Source: Aquipseudomonas alcaligenes NBRC 14159
Lineage (GTDB): Bacteria; Pseudomonadota; Gammaproteobacteria; Pseudomonadales; Pseudomonadaceae
Assembly: GCF_000467105.1 (NCBI RefSeq)
Contig: NZ_BATI01000009.1
Coordinates: 62,001 to 126,000, forward strand
DNA: 64,000 nt
Reading direction: 5' to 3'
Part shown: one piece after another, positions 34,227 through 41,717 of the stretch
Layout of the letters: every line of letters starts with the position of its first letter
Position numbering within the stretch: the first letter of the stretch is position 1
The notes under the pieces: generated by a model
Database searches by the model: none
What the model saw: only the letters and a program-made list of their open reading frames with translations
Told to the model about the DNA's origin: nothing
Program-made: the position numbers and the translations under genes

Positions 34227-35891
34227 ATGGCCCTGCAACTGAGCTTCGGCGAAGCCACCGCCACCGGCCCGCGCCCGGAAAACCAGGACGCCATCCGCGT
34301 GGTCACTCCGGCGCCCGCCCTGGCAGCCAGCAAGGGCTACCTGCTGGCCCTGGCCGATGGTGTCAGCCAGTGCGCCGACGGCGGCCTGGCCGCCCGCGCC
34401 ACCCTGCAGGCCCTGGCGCTGGACTACTACTCGACCCCCGAGACCTGGGCCGTGGCGCAATCGCTGGACCGCCTGCTGGTAGCGCACAACCGCTGGCTGC
34501 AGGCCGGCAGCGGCGGCCAGCCGCTGCTGACCACCCTCTCCGCCCTGATCCTGCGCGGCCGCCGCTTCACCCTGGCGCATGTCGGCGACTGCCGCGCCTA
34601 CCGCCTGCACGGCGGCCAGCTCGAGCGCCTCAGTGAGGACCATGTGTGGGAGCAGCCGGGCATGCAGCATGTGCTCAAGCGCGCCCTGGGCCTGGATCAG
34701 CACCTGGTGGTGGACTACCTGGAGGGCGAGCTGCGCGAGGGCGAGCGCTACCTGCTGGTCAGCGACGGCGTCTGGTCAACCCTGGGCGACGCTGGCATCC
34801 ACAGCCTGCTGCGGGACGAGCACGACCCGACCGCCGCCTGCCAGGCGCTGGTCACCGCTGCTCACCTGGCCGGCAGCCAGGACAACGCCAGCGCCGTGCT
34901 GGTGCAGGTCGACGCGCTGCCGGACAACGACCTGGCCGACACCCTGGCCCAGCTGCAGCAGTGGCCGCTGCCGCCCAAGCTGCGCGAGGGCCAGGATTTC
35001 GAGGGCTGGCAGGTCGAGCGCCTGCTGGCCGAGTCGCGCCAGTCGCTGGTGTACCGGGTGCGTGATGCCCAGGCCCGGCGCTGGCTGCTCAAGACCCTGC
35101 CGACCAGCCGCCACGACGAGGCCCAGGCCGGCGCGGCCCTGCTGCTGGAGGAATGGTTCCTGCGCCGCGTGGCCGGCCGCCACTTCGCCGAGGCCCATGC
35201 GCTGCCGCAGCGCCAGCACCTCTACTACGTGCAGCGCGAATACGCCGGGCAGACCCTGGCCGAACACCTGCGCCTGTACGGCCCGCTGGGCCTGCCGGAA
35301 TGGCTGGACCTGGCGCCGCGCCTGCTCAAGGCCCTGGGCCTGCTGCACCGGCGCAACATCCTGCACCGCGACATCAAGCCGGAGAACCTGCTCTGGTGCG
35401 ACGACGGCGAGCTGCGCCTGCTCGACTTCGGCCTGGCCTACTGCCCCGGCCTGTCGCGCGACGAGCAGCACGCGCTGCCCGGCACGCCCAGCTACATCGC
35501 CCCGGAAGCCTTTGCCGGCGCCGCCCCGGATCGCCAGCAGGACCTCTACGCCGCCGGGGTCACCCTCTATCGCCTGCTCACCGGTCACTACCCCTATGGC
35601 GAGATCGAGGCCTTCCAGCACCCGCGCTTCGCCAAGCCGGCCGCGCCCAGCCGCTACCGCCCGGATATCCCGGCCTGGCTCGACGACTGCCTGCTGCGCG
35701 CCGTCGCCGCCAGCCCCGGCGAACGCTTCGAAACCGCCGAGGAGTGGCTGCTGGTGGTCGAACAGGGCGAACGCCAGGCGCTGAACGTACGCCCGCGCCC
35801 ACTGCTCGAGCGCGAGCCGTTGAAGGTCTGGCGTGGCGTGGCGCTGGCCTCGCTGCTGCTCAACCTGATCCTGCTGGTCGCTTTTCTATAG
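34227..35891 (+). CDS. PP2C phosphatase - Ser/Thr protein kinase fusion with C-terminal membrane anchor
   Basis: A 554-residue bifunctional signalling protein. Residues 1-240 are a PP2C (PPM) phosphatase with PRPENQD, LADGVSQ, HVGDCRAY and SDGVWSTL metal-site motifs. Residues about 260-520 are a Hanks-type kinase with HRDIKPENLLW (near 380), LLDFGLAY and GTPSYIAPE. A single hydrophobic helix (about 535-554) anchors the C-terminus, so both domains face the cytoplasm. In P. aeruginosa an equivalent gene (PA1782, as I recall) also lies between the nitrate transporter and the nitrite reductase genes. Its targets are unknown. The TAG stop is provided by the first bases of a dispersed repeat. Confidence 0.93.
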   Translation: MALQLSFGEATATGPRPENQDAIRVVTPAPALAASKGYLLALADGVSQCADGGLAARATLQALALDYYSTPETWAVAQSLDRLLVAHNRWLQAGSGGQPLLTTLSALILRGRRFTLAHVGDCRAYRLHGGQLERLSEDHVWEQPGMQHVLKRALGLDQHLVVDYLEGELREGERYLLVSDGVWSTLGDAGIHSLLRDEHDPTAACQALVTAAHLAGSQDNASAVLVQVDALPDNDLADTLAQLQQWPLPPKLREGQDFEGWQVERLLAESRQSLVYRVRDAQARRWLLKTLPTSRHDEAQAGAALLLEEWFLRRVAGRHFAEAHALPQRQHLYYVQREYAGQTLAEHLRLYGPLGLPEWLDLAPRLLKALGLLHRRNILHRDIKPENLLWCDDGELRLLDFGLAYCPGLSRDEQHALPGTPSYIAPEAFAGAAPDRQQDLYAAGVTLYRLLTGHYPYGEIEAFQHPRFAKPAAPSRYRPDIPAWLDDCLLRAVAASPGERFETAEEWLLVVEQGERQALNVRPRPLLEREPLKVWRGVALASLLLNLILLVAFL

Positions 35892-35938
35892 GGCGGGTGA
35901 AACCCGCGAGTTATGGGCGCGGGTTTCACCCGCCCTAC
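35889..35938. repeat. TAGGGCGGGTG REP-type palindrome containing the kinase stop codon
   Basis: The 5' arm starts TAGGGCGGGTGAAACCCGCG and pairs with a 3' arm ending CGCGGGTTTCACCCGCCCTA. The first three bases are the stop codon of the kinase fusion. A second copy lies at 56547-56605. Confidence 0.85.
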
Positions 35939-36046
35939 AGCAAACCGCACCACAACGACGCAGCATCGCTTTATACGGGTGCGCAAAACCACCAAAAACC
36001 TCGACAGAGAGCCGCTGAAAGCCCGAAAACCGGGCTTCGAAAAAGT

Positions 36047-36062
36047 TGGCACGAGGTCTGCA
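36047..36062 (+). promoter_or_regulatory. Sigma-54 (RpoN) promoter of nitrate reductase operon
   Basis: TGGCACGAGGTCTGCA matches the consensus except for one base (CTGC for TTGC). GG and GC are ten bases apart. The start site should be near 36073. NtrC-type nitrogen control is the expected activator. Confidence 0.85.
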
Positions 36063-36116
36063 ATAACTCATTCGACAGTACATAAAGGCGGCGCCCTCAA
36101 CGTAGAAGGCACTGCC

Positions 36117-36179
36117 TCCCGATCGATCGGGACAAGGACAAAGGCGTCCTCGCTAGAGCACTAGCGGGACGCCTTTTTT
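36117..36179 (+). ncRNA. ANTAR-type (NasT/NasR) antitermination leader with strong terminator
   Basis: P1 (36117-36132) is TCCCG-ATCGAT-CGGGA and P2 (36135-36150) is AGGAC-AAAGGC-GTCCT. Both hexaloops have A1 and G4, with a two-base linker. P2 overlaps the 5' arm of a terminator at 36140-36179: ten base pairs, a bulged T, six more base pairs, a tetraloop and then TTTTTT. This is the mutually exclusive design used by ANTAR antiterminators. Confidence 0.88.
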
Positions 36180-36221
36180 GTTGCCGACAGTTTTTACGAT
36201 TTCACACAGGAGAGGACCGGC

Positions 36222-37472
36222 ATGAACAAACTCAAGCTGGTGATGGTAGGCAACGGCATGGCCGGGGTCAGAACCCTGGAGGAGCTGCTCCGGCTCGCCC
36301 CGGACCTGTACGAGATCACCGTGTTCGGCGCCGAGCCGCACCCGAACTACAACCGCATCCTGCTCTCCCCCGTGCTGGCCGGCGAACAGAGCTTCGCCGA
36401 CATCGTGCTCAACGGCATCGAGTGGTACCAGCAGCACGGCATCGACCTGCGCCTGGGGCGCAAGGTGGTGGCCATCGACCGCAAGAAGCGCGTGGTCACC
36501 GCCGACGATGGCAGTACCGCGCAGTACGACCGGCTGATCCTCGCCACCGGCTCCAACCCCTTCATCCTGCCGGTGCCGGGCAACCGCCTGGAAGGTGTGA
36601 TCGCCTACCGCGACATCGCCGACACCGAGATGATGATGCAGACCGCGCGCACCCACAGCCATGCCGTGGTCATCGGCGGCGGCCTGCTCGGCCTGGAGGC
36701 GGCCAATGGCTTGCGCCAGCGCGGCATGAACGTGACAGTGGTGCACCTGGCCGACTGGCTGCTGGAGCGCCAGCTCGACCGTACCGCCGGCGAGCTGCTG
36801 AAACAGGCGCTGGAGGCGCGCGGCATTCGCTTCCGCCTCAACGAACAGACCGAGGAGCTGCACGACTACGGCAGCGGCCGCGTCTGCGCCGTGCAATTCA
36901 AGAGCGGCGACACCATTCCCGCCGACCTGGTGGTGATGGCCGCCGGCGTGCGCCCCAACACCGAACTGGCGGAAAAAGCCGGCCTGCCGTGCAACCGCGG
37001 CATCCTCGTCGACGACTGCCTGCAGACCTATGACCCGCGCATCTACGCGGTCGGCGAATGCGCCAACCACCGCGGCATCGCCTACGGCCTGGTCGCGCCG
37101 CTGTTCGAGCAGGCGCAGGTCTGCGCCAATCACCTGGCCATGCTCGGCACCGCCCGCTACCAGGGCTCGGTGATCTCCACCAAGCTCAAGGTCACCGGCA
37201 TCGAGCTGTTCTCCGCCGGCGACTTCATGGGCGGCGACGGCACCGAGACCATCACCCTCTCCGACCCCATCGGCAGCGTGTACAAGAAGCTGGTGATCAA
37301 GGACGACGTGCTGGTCGGCGGCTGCCTGTACGGCGACACCCTCGACGGCAGCTGGTACTTCCAGCAGATCCGCGAGGGCGTCGACATCGGCCGCATGCGC
37401 GACCACCTGATGTTCGGTCGCGCCAGCCTGGAGGCCGCCGGCCTCGCCGAAAAGGATGCCGCCCGTGCCTGA
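36222..37472 (+). CDS. NirB-N-terminal-like FAD/NADH electron-transfer subunit of nitrate reductase
   Basis: A 416-residue two-dinucleotide-domain flavoprotein. FAD binding is by VMVGNGMAGVRT (about 7-18), NAD(P)H binding by VVIGGGLLGLEAANGLRQRG (about 148-167), and the FAD Asp/Glu motif by IYAVGECANH. It resembles the N-terminal 400 residues of NirB but stops before the [2Fe-2S] and sirohaem domains. It is therefore not a nitrite reductase; it is probably the NADH-oxidising small subunit of the assimilatory nitrate reductase, as in Klebsiella NasC. It is the first gene after the attenuator. Its end overlaps the next gene's upstream start option. Confidence 0.88.
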   Translation: MNKLKLVMVGNGMAGVRTLEELLRLAPDLYEITVFGAEPHPNYNRILLSPVLAGEQSFADIVLNGIEWYQQHGIDLRLGRKVVAIDRKKRVVTADDGSTAQYDRLILATGSNPFILPVPGNRLEGVIAYRDIADTEMMMQTARTHSHAVVIGGGLLGLEAANGLRQRGMNVTVVHLADWLLERQLDRTAGELLKQALEARGIRFRLNEQTEELHDYGSGRVCAVQFKSGDTIPADLVVMAAGVRPNTELAEKAGLPCNRGILVDDCLQTYDPRIYAVGECANHRGIAYGLVAPLFEQAQVCANHLAMLGTARYQGSVISTKLKVTGIELFSAGDFMGGDGTETITLSDPIGSVYKKLVIKDDVLVGGCLYGDTLDGSWYFQQIREGVDIGRMRDHLMFGRASLEAAGLAEKDAARA

Positions 37473-40188
37473 AGCGACCCTGCAAACCACAGCAGCCACC
37501 TGCTGCTACTGCGGCGTCGGCTGCGGCGTGCTGATCGAGCACGATGGCGAGAAGATCCTCGGCGTGCAGGGCGACCCCAGCCACCCGGCCAACTTCGGCC
37601 GCCTGTGCAGCAAGGGCTCGTCCCTGCACCTGACCGGCGACCTCGACGCCCGCGCCCTCTACCCCGAGCTGCGCCTAGGCAAGGGCATGGCCCGTGCCCG
37701 CAGCAGCTGGGACAGCGCCCTCGACCACGCCGCCAGCGTGTTCGCCGAAACCATCCGCGAGCACGGCCCGGACAGCGTCGCCTTCTACATCTCCGGCCAG
37801 TTGCTGACCGAGGACTACTACGCCTTCAACAAGCTGGCGCGCGCCCTGGTCGGCACCAACAACATCGACAGCAACTCGCGCCTGTGCATGAGCTCGGCGG
37901 TGGTCGGCTACAAGCGCAGCCTCGGTGCCGACGCCCCGCCCTGCAGCTACGAGGATATCGAGCAGGCCGACTGCCTGCTGATCGCCGGCAGCAACATGGC
38001 CTACGCGCATCCGATCCTGTTCCGTCGCCTGGAAGCGGCCAAGGCGGCGCGGCCCGAGATGACGATCATCGTCGTCGACCCACGGCGCACCGACACCTGC
38101 GAGCTGGCCGACCTGCACCTGGCCATCGCCCCAGGCACCGATGTGGCGCTGTTCCACGGCCTGCTGCACCTGCTGCTGGCCAACGGCGACTACGACCCGG
38201 CCTATATCGACGCTCACACCGAGGGCTTCGAGGCCCTGCGCGGGCTGGCGGCCGACTACCCGCCGAGCGAAGTGGCGCGCCTGTGCGGCATCGATGTGGC
38301 CGACCTGCGCCGCGCCGCCGCGCTGATCGGCCAGGCGCCGGCCTTTCTCTCGCTGTGGTGCATGGGCCTCAACCAGTCCACCGCCGGCAGCGCCAAGAAC
38401 AGCGCGCTGATCAACCTGCACCTGGCTACCGGGCAGATCGGCCGGGTCGGCGCCGGCCCCTTCTCCCTCACCGGCCAGCCCAACGCCATGGGTGGCCGCG
38501 AGACCGGCAGCCTGAGCAACCTGCTGCCTGGCCACCGCGAGGCGGCCAACCCGGAGCACCGCGCCGAAGTGGCGCGCTACTGGGGCGTGGACAGCCTGCC
38601 GGCGAACACCGGTCTGTCCGCCATCGAACTGTTCGAGGCGGTACGCGAAGGCACGATCAAGGCCCTGTGGATCGCCTGCACCAACCCGGCGCAATCGCTG
38701 CCGGACCAGCAGAAGATCCACGAGGCCCTGAGCGCCTGTCCCTTCGTGGTGGTACAGGAAGCCTTCTTCACCACCGAAACCTGTAAGTACGCCGACCTTC
38801 TGCTCCCGGCCGCCAGCTGGGGAGAAAAAGAAGGCAGCGTGACCAACTCCGAGCGGCGCATCAGCCATGTGCGCCGCGCCGTGCCAGCGCCCGCAGAGGC
38901 GCGGCCGGACTGGGCGATCGTCTGTGACTTCGCCCGCCGCCTGGAACAACAGCTACGCCCCGGCCTGCCAAGCCTGTTCGACTTCGCCAGCGCACAAGCG
39001 CTGTTCGAGGAATACAAGCACCTGACCCAGGGACGCGACCTGGACCTTTCCGGTCTCAGCTACGCCATCCTGGACGACCAAGGTCCACAACAATGGCCCT
39101 TCCCGGCCGGCGCCCAGCAGGGCACCGCGCGGCTTTACGCGAACGGCCTCTTCCCCACCGCCAACGGCCGCGCCCGCTTTGTCGCCGACCCGTTCGTGCC
39201 GGGCCGGGAGCGCCCGGAGAGCGACTTCCCGCTGCTGCTCAACACCGGGCGCCTGCGCGACCAGTGGCATGGCATGAGCCGCACCGGCACCGCCGCACGG
39301 CTGTTCGGCCATGCGCCGGAAGCGGTGCTCGGCCTGCACCCGGACGAGCTGAAGCGCCGTGGTCTGCAGGCCGGCGAGCTGATCCAGCTGCGCAGCCGGC
39401 GTGGCGGCCTGATCCTGCCGGTACAGGCCGACGAGGCGCTGCAGCCGGGCCAGGCCTACCTGCCGATGCACTGGGGCGACCGCTTCCTCAAGGGCCTGGG
39501 CACCAACGTGCTGACCCAGCCGGCGTTCGACCCGCTGTCCAAGCAGCCGGAACTGAAGCTCAGCGCCGTGCAGGTCGAGCGCGCCGAGCTGCCCTGGCAG
39601 TTCTTCGCCCTGGTCGAGGGCGACGTGCAGCGCCGCCTAGAGGCCCTGCGCCCGCTGTTCGAGCATTTCGCCTACGCCAGCCTGGCGCCCACCGGCCGCG
39701 AACAGCGCCCGGCCCTGCTGATCAAGGCCGCCGCTGAAGCGGCGCCGGACGCCGCACTGCTGGCTGCGATCGACGCCCTGCTCGGCGTCGATACCGGGCC
39801 GGTGATGGCCTATGACGATGCCCGGCGTGGCGTAGGCAAGCGCGTGCGCTTCGTCGACGGGCGCATCGTCGCCGTGCGCCTGGCCGGTGAGATCGCCGCC
39901 CGCGACTGGCTCAAGGGCCTGTGGGAACAGGGCAGCAGCGACGCCGACCTGCGCCGCTGGCTGCTCGCTCCACTGCCGACGCCACCGGGTGGCGGCCTCA
40001 AGGCCAGCAAGGTGCTGTGCAACTGCATGAACGTCAGCCAGGACAAGGTGTGCGCCGGCATCGAGCGCGGCCTGGACCTGGACGGCCTCAAGCACGAGCT
40101 GAAATGCGGCACCAGCTGCGGCTCCTGCGTACCGGAAATCAAGCGACTGCTGGCCACCCGCGTGGCGGCCGTCGCCGTGCAAGCCTGA
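37465..40188 (+). CDS. nasC: Assimilatory nitrate reductase, molybdopterin catalytic subunit with C-terminal BFD-like [2Fe-2S] domain
   Basis: About 907 residues. The N-terminal 4Fe-4S site reads CCYCGVGCGVLIEHDG with a fourth Cys in RLCSKG. The Mo-bis-MGD reductase domains follow (NSRLCMSSAVVGYK, GRETGSLSNLLPGHR, and the C-terminal beta-barrel LLLNTGRLRDQWHGMSRTG). The last 60 residues form a BFD-like [2Fe-2S] domain (CNCMNV ... CGTSCGSC) that takes electrons from the FAD subunit. It reduces nitrate to nitrite in the cytoplasm. GTG at 37465 has AAAGGA eight bases upstream and is preferred; an ATG at 37456 is in frame. P. aeruginosa calls it nasC, other species nasA. Confidence 0.95.
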   Translation: MPEATLQTTAATCCYCGVGCGVLIEHDGEKILGVQGDPSHPANFGRLCSKGSSLHLTGDLDARALYPELRLGKGMARARSSWDSALDHAASVFAETIREHGPDSVAFYISGQLLTEDYYAFNKLARALVGTNNIDSNSRLCMSSAVVGYKRSLGADAPPCSYEDIEQADCLLIAGSNMAYAHPILFRRLEAAKAARPEMTIIVVDPRRTDTCELADLHLAIAPGTDVALFHGLLHLLLANGDYDPAYIDAHTEGFEALRGLAADYPPSEVARLCGIDVADLRRAAALIGQAPAFLSLWCMGLNQSTAGSAKNSALINLHLATGQIGRVGAGPFSLTGQPNAMGGRETGSLSNLLPGHREAANPEHRAEVARYWGVDSLPANTGLSAIELFEAVREGTIKALWIACTNPAQSLPDQQKIHEALSACPFVVVQEAFFTTETCKYADLLLPAASWGEKEGSVTNSERRISHVRRAVPAPAEARPDWAIVCDFARRLEQQLRPGLPSLFDFASAQALFEEYKHLTQGRDLDLSGLSYAILDDQGPQQWPFPAGAQQGTARLYANGLFPTANGRARFVADPFVPGRERPESDFPLLLNTGRLRDQWHGMSRTGTAARLFGHAPEAVLGLHPDELKRRGLQAGELIQLRSRRGGLILPVQADEALQPGQAYLPMHWGDRFLKGLGTNVLTQPAFDPLSKQPELKLSAVQVERAELPWQFFALVEGDVQRRLEALRPLFEHFAYASLAPTGREQRPALLIKAAAEAAPDAALLAAIDALLGVDTGPVMAYDDARRGVGKRVRFVDGRIVAVRLAGEIAARDWLKGLWEQGSSDADLRRWLLAPLPTPPGGGLKASKVLCNCMNVSQDKVCAGIERGLDLDGLKHELKCGTSCGSCVPEIKRLLATRVAAVAVQA

Positions 40189-40199
40189 GGAGTAGAAGC

Positions 40200-40937
40200 A
40201 TGAGTGCAAAAGTCTGGCTGGTGGGCGCAGGCCCCGGCGACCCGGAACTGCTGACCCTCAAGGCGGTAAAGGCCCTGCAACAGGCCGATATCGTAATGAT
40301 CGACGACCTGGTCAACCCGGCCGTGCTGGAACACTGCCCGGCAGCGCGCGTGGTGCCGGTGGGCAAGCGCGGCGGCTGCCGCTCAACGCCGCAGGCCTTC
40401 ATTCACCGCCTGATGCTGCGCTACGCCCGCCAGGGCAAGTGCGTGGTGCGTCTGAAAGGCGGCGACCCGTGCATCTTCGGCCGTGGCAGCGAAGAAGCCG
40501 GCTGGCTGGCCGAGCACGGCATCGAGGTGGAGATGGTCAACGGCATCACCGCCGGCCTGGCCGGCGCCACCCAGTGCGGCATCCCGCTGACCCTGCGCGG
40601 CGTGGCCCGCGGCGTGACCCTGGTCACCGCCCACACCCAGGACGACAGCAGCCTCAATTGGCAGGCCCTGGCCCAGGGCGGCACCACCCTGGTGGTGTAT
40701 ATGGGCGTGGCGAAACTGGCGGAAGTACGCGACAGCCTGCTGGCCGGCGGCATGCGCGCCGACATGCCGGTGGCGATGATCGAGAACGCTTCGCTGCCAC
40801 AGCAACGCGAGTGCCGCAGCACCCTGGCCGGCATGCAGCAGGCGGCCAGCGATTTTGCGCTGAAGAGCCCGGCGATCCTGGTGATCGGCGAGGTGGCGGC
40901 GCAGCAACAGATTCAAGCTTTGGCAGAGATTGCCTGA
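40200..40937 (+). CDS. cobA: Uroporphyrinogen-III C-methyltransferase
   Basis: A 245-residue SAM-dependent enzyme that makes precorrin-2 for sirohaem, the cofactor of assimilatory nitrite and sulfite reductases. Motifs are VGAGPGDPELLTLKA (about 8-22), RLKGGDPCIFGRG and the GITAGLAGATQCGIPLTLRG block. It is the single-domain form without the CysG dehydrogenase-chelatase part. AGGAG precedes the ATG by about eight bases, 11 bases after the reductase stop, so it ends the nitrate operon. Its presence implies a sirohaem nitrite reductase elsewhere in the genome. Confidence 0.95.
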   Translation: MSAKVWLVGAGPGDPELLTLKAVKALQQADIVMIDDLVNPAVLEHCPAARVVPVGKRGGCRSTPQAFIHRLMLRYARQGKCVVRLKGGDPCIFGRGSEEAGWLAEHGIEVEMVNGITAGLAGATQCGIPLTLRGVARGVTLVTAHTQDDSSLNWQALAQGGTTLVVYMGVAKLAEVRDSLLAGGMRADMPVAMIENASLPQQRECRSTLAGMQQAASDFALKSPAILVIGEVAAQQQIQALAEIA

Positions 40938-40966
40938 TCCCCTTCGCTCCTGCGGAGTAGTGCTTC

Positions 40967-40994
40967 GCCCGGCCGTATGGCCGGGCTTTTTTTT
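40967..40994 (+). terminator. Strong intrinsic terminator after cobA
   Basis: Stem GCCCGGCC / GGCCGGGC, loop GTAT, then eight T. It ends the nitrate reductase operon. Confidence 0.93.
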
Positions 40995-41098
40995 GCTGTG
41001 AAAAGGAGCAAGGCCTTGGTGCCGGACTGGCAAGATTGTGTGAGTCTGGAGGGATTTGCTTTCAAGCCGATTATCGAGCCTACCGATACTTCCCGTTT

Positions 41099-41610
41099 CG
41101 CCCCGCCGGGCAACTCACTTTTCTTTGTTTGCGCAAAGAAAAGTAAGCAAAAGAAAGCGCCCCCCGACATCCGGCCCCGCCTGCGGCGCGGTTCCCTCCT
41201 TCCGGTGTCGCTCCGGGGGCCGTCACGAAGGGACGTCCCTGTCCCTTCGTTCCTCGCTCGGCGTCCTGCCTCGCGTCCCCCTGCACAACACCTCCACTCG
41301 GCCTTCTGACGGGGACTATGGCTCCGAGTTGTCTGAAGGTTTTCTTTCGCTCTTGGTTTTCTCATACGAGCCATCAGGCAGTAAAAGGCGCCCCGTCAGG
41401 AGGCCGAGTGGAGATGCCGCGTAGGGGAGCGAGCCGCAGGGATGCGGCGAGAGGCATAGCGGGCCAAGGATGGCCCGTGTATGCCGGCCCCCGAAGGGGC
41501 GTCGGAAGGAGGGAACCGCGCCGCAGGCGGGGCCGGATGCCGGGGTGGCCTTCTCTTTGGTTACTTTCTCTTGGCCAGACAAGAGAAAGTGACTCGCCCG
41601 GAAGGGGCGA
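41099..41610. repeat. Composite 512-base inverted-repeat element
   Basis: Three nested pairs of arms converge on one centre. The outer pair (41099-41161 with 41546-41609) contains CACTTTTCTTTG and CTTTCTCTTG blocks and is imperfect. The middle pair (41166-41203 with 41503-41541) is a 38-39 base arm that is almost identical. The inner pair (41291-41314 with 41391-41413) is about 23 bases. No transposase frame is inside. It looks like a non-autonomous mobile or dispersed intergenic element of a type seen in Pseudomonas and relatives. Confidence 0.8.
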
Positions 41611-41717
41611 AACCAGAGGATTCAGCTCGCTCGGAAAACGGCTGGACACCGAATCAGGTACACACAGTTTTGCCAGCGCGGTATCAGAGCTCCCCCATCC
41701 CAAGATGCTCACCCGGC

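Larger units (their letters stand above)
35892..36221 (+). other. Regulatory region before the nitrate reductase operon, no gene seen
   Basis: The 330-base gap contains, in order, the REP palindrome, a seven-base-pair hairpin AAGCCCG / CGGGCTT (36019-36037), a sigma-54 promoter (36047-36062), two leader hairpins with hexaloops (36117-36150) and a strong attenuator (36140-36179), then 42 bases to the start codon. Confidence 0.85.
40938..41717. other. 780-base intergenic region, no gene seen
   Basis: After the terminator (40967-40994) and about 100 unremarkable bases there is a large composite palindrome (41099-41610), then another 100 bases without recognisable features up to the end of the acyl-CoA ligase gene. 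Frames inside the palindrome are open on both strands only because of its base composition and symmetry; none has a credible start or family. Confidence 0.8.

Noticed and set aside
41099..41610. Coding genes inside the large palindrome (frames of 60-150 codons on both strands)
   Set aside because: They are mirror images caused by the inverted repeats and have no ribosome sites or family resemblance.
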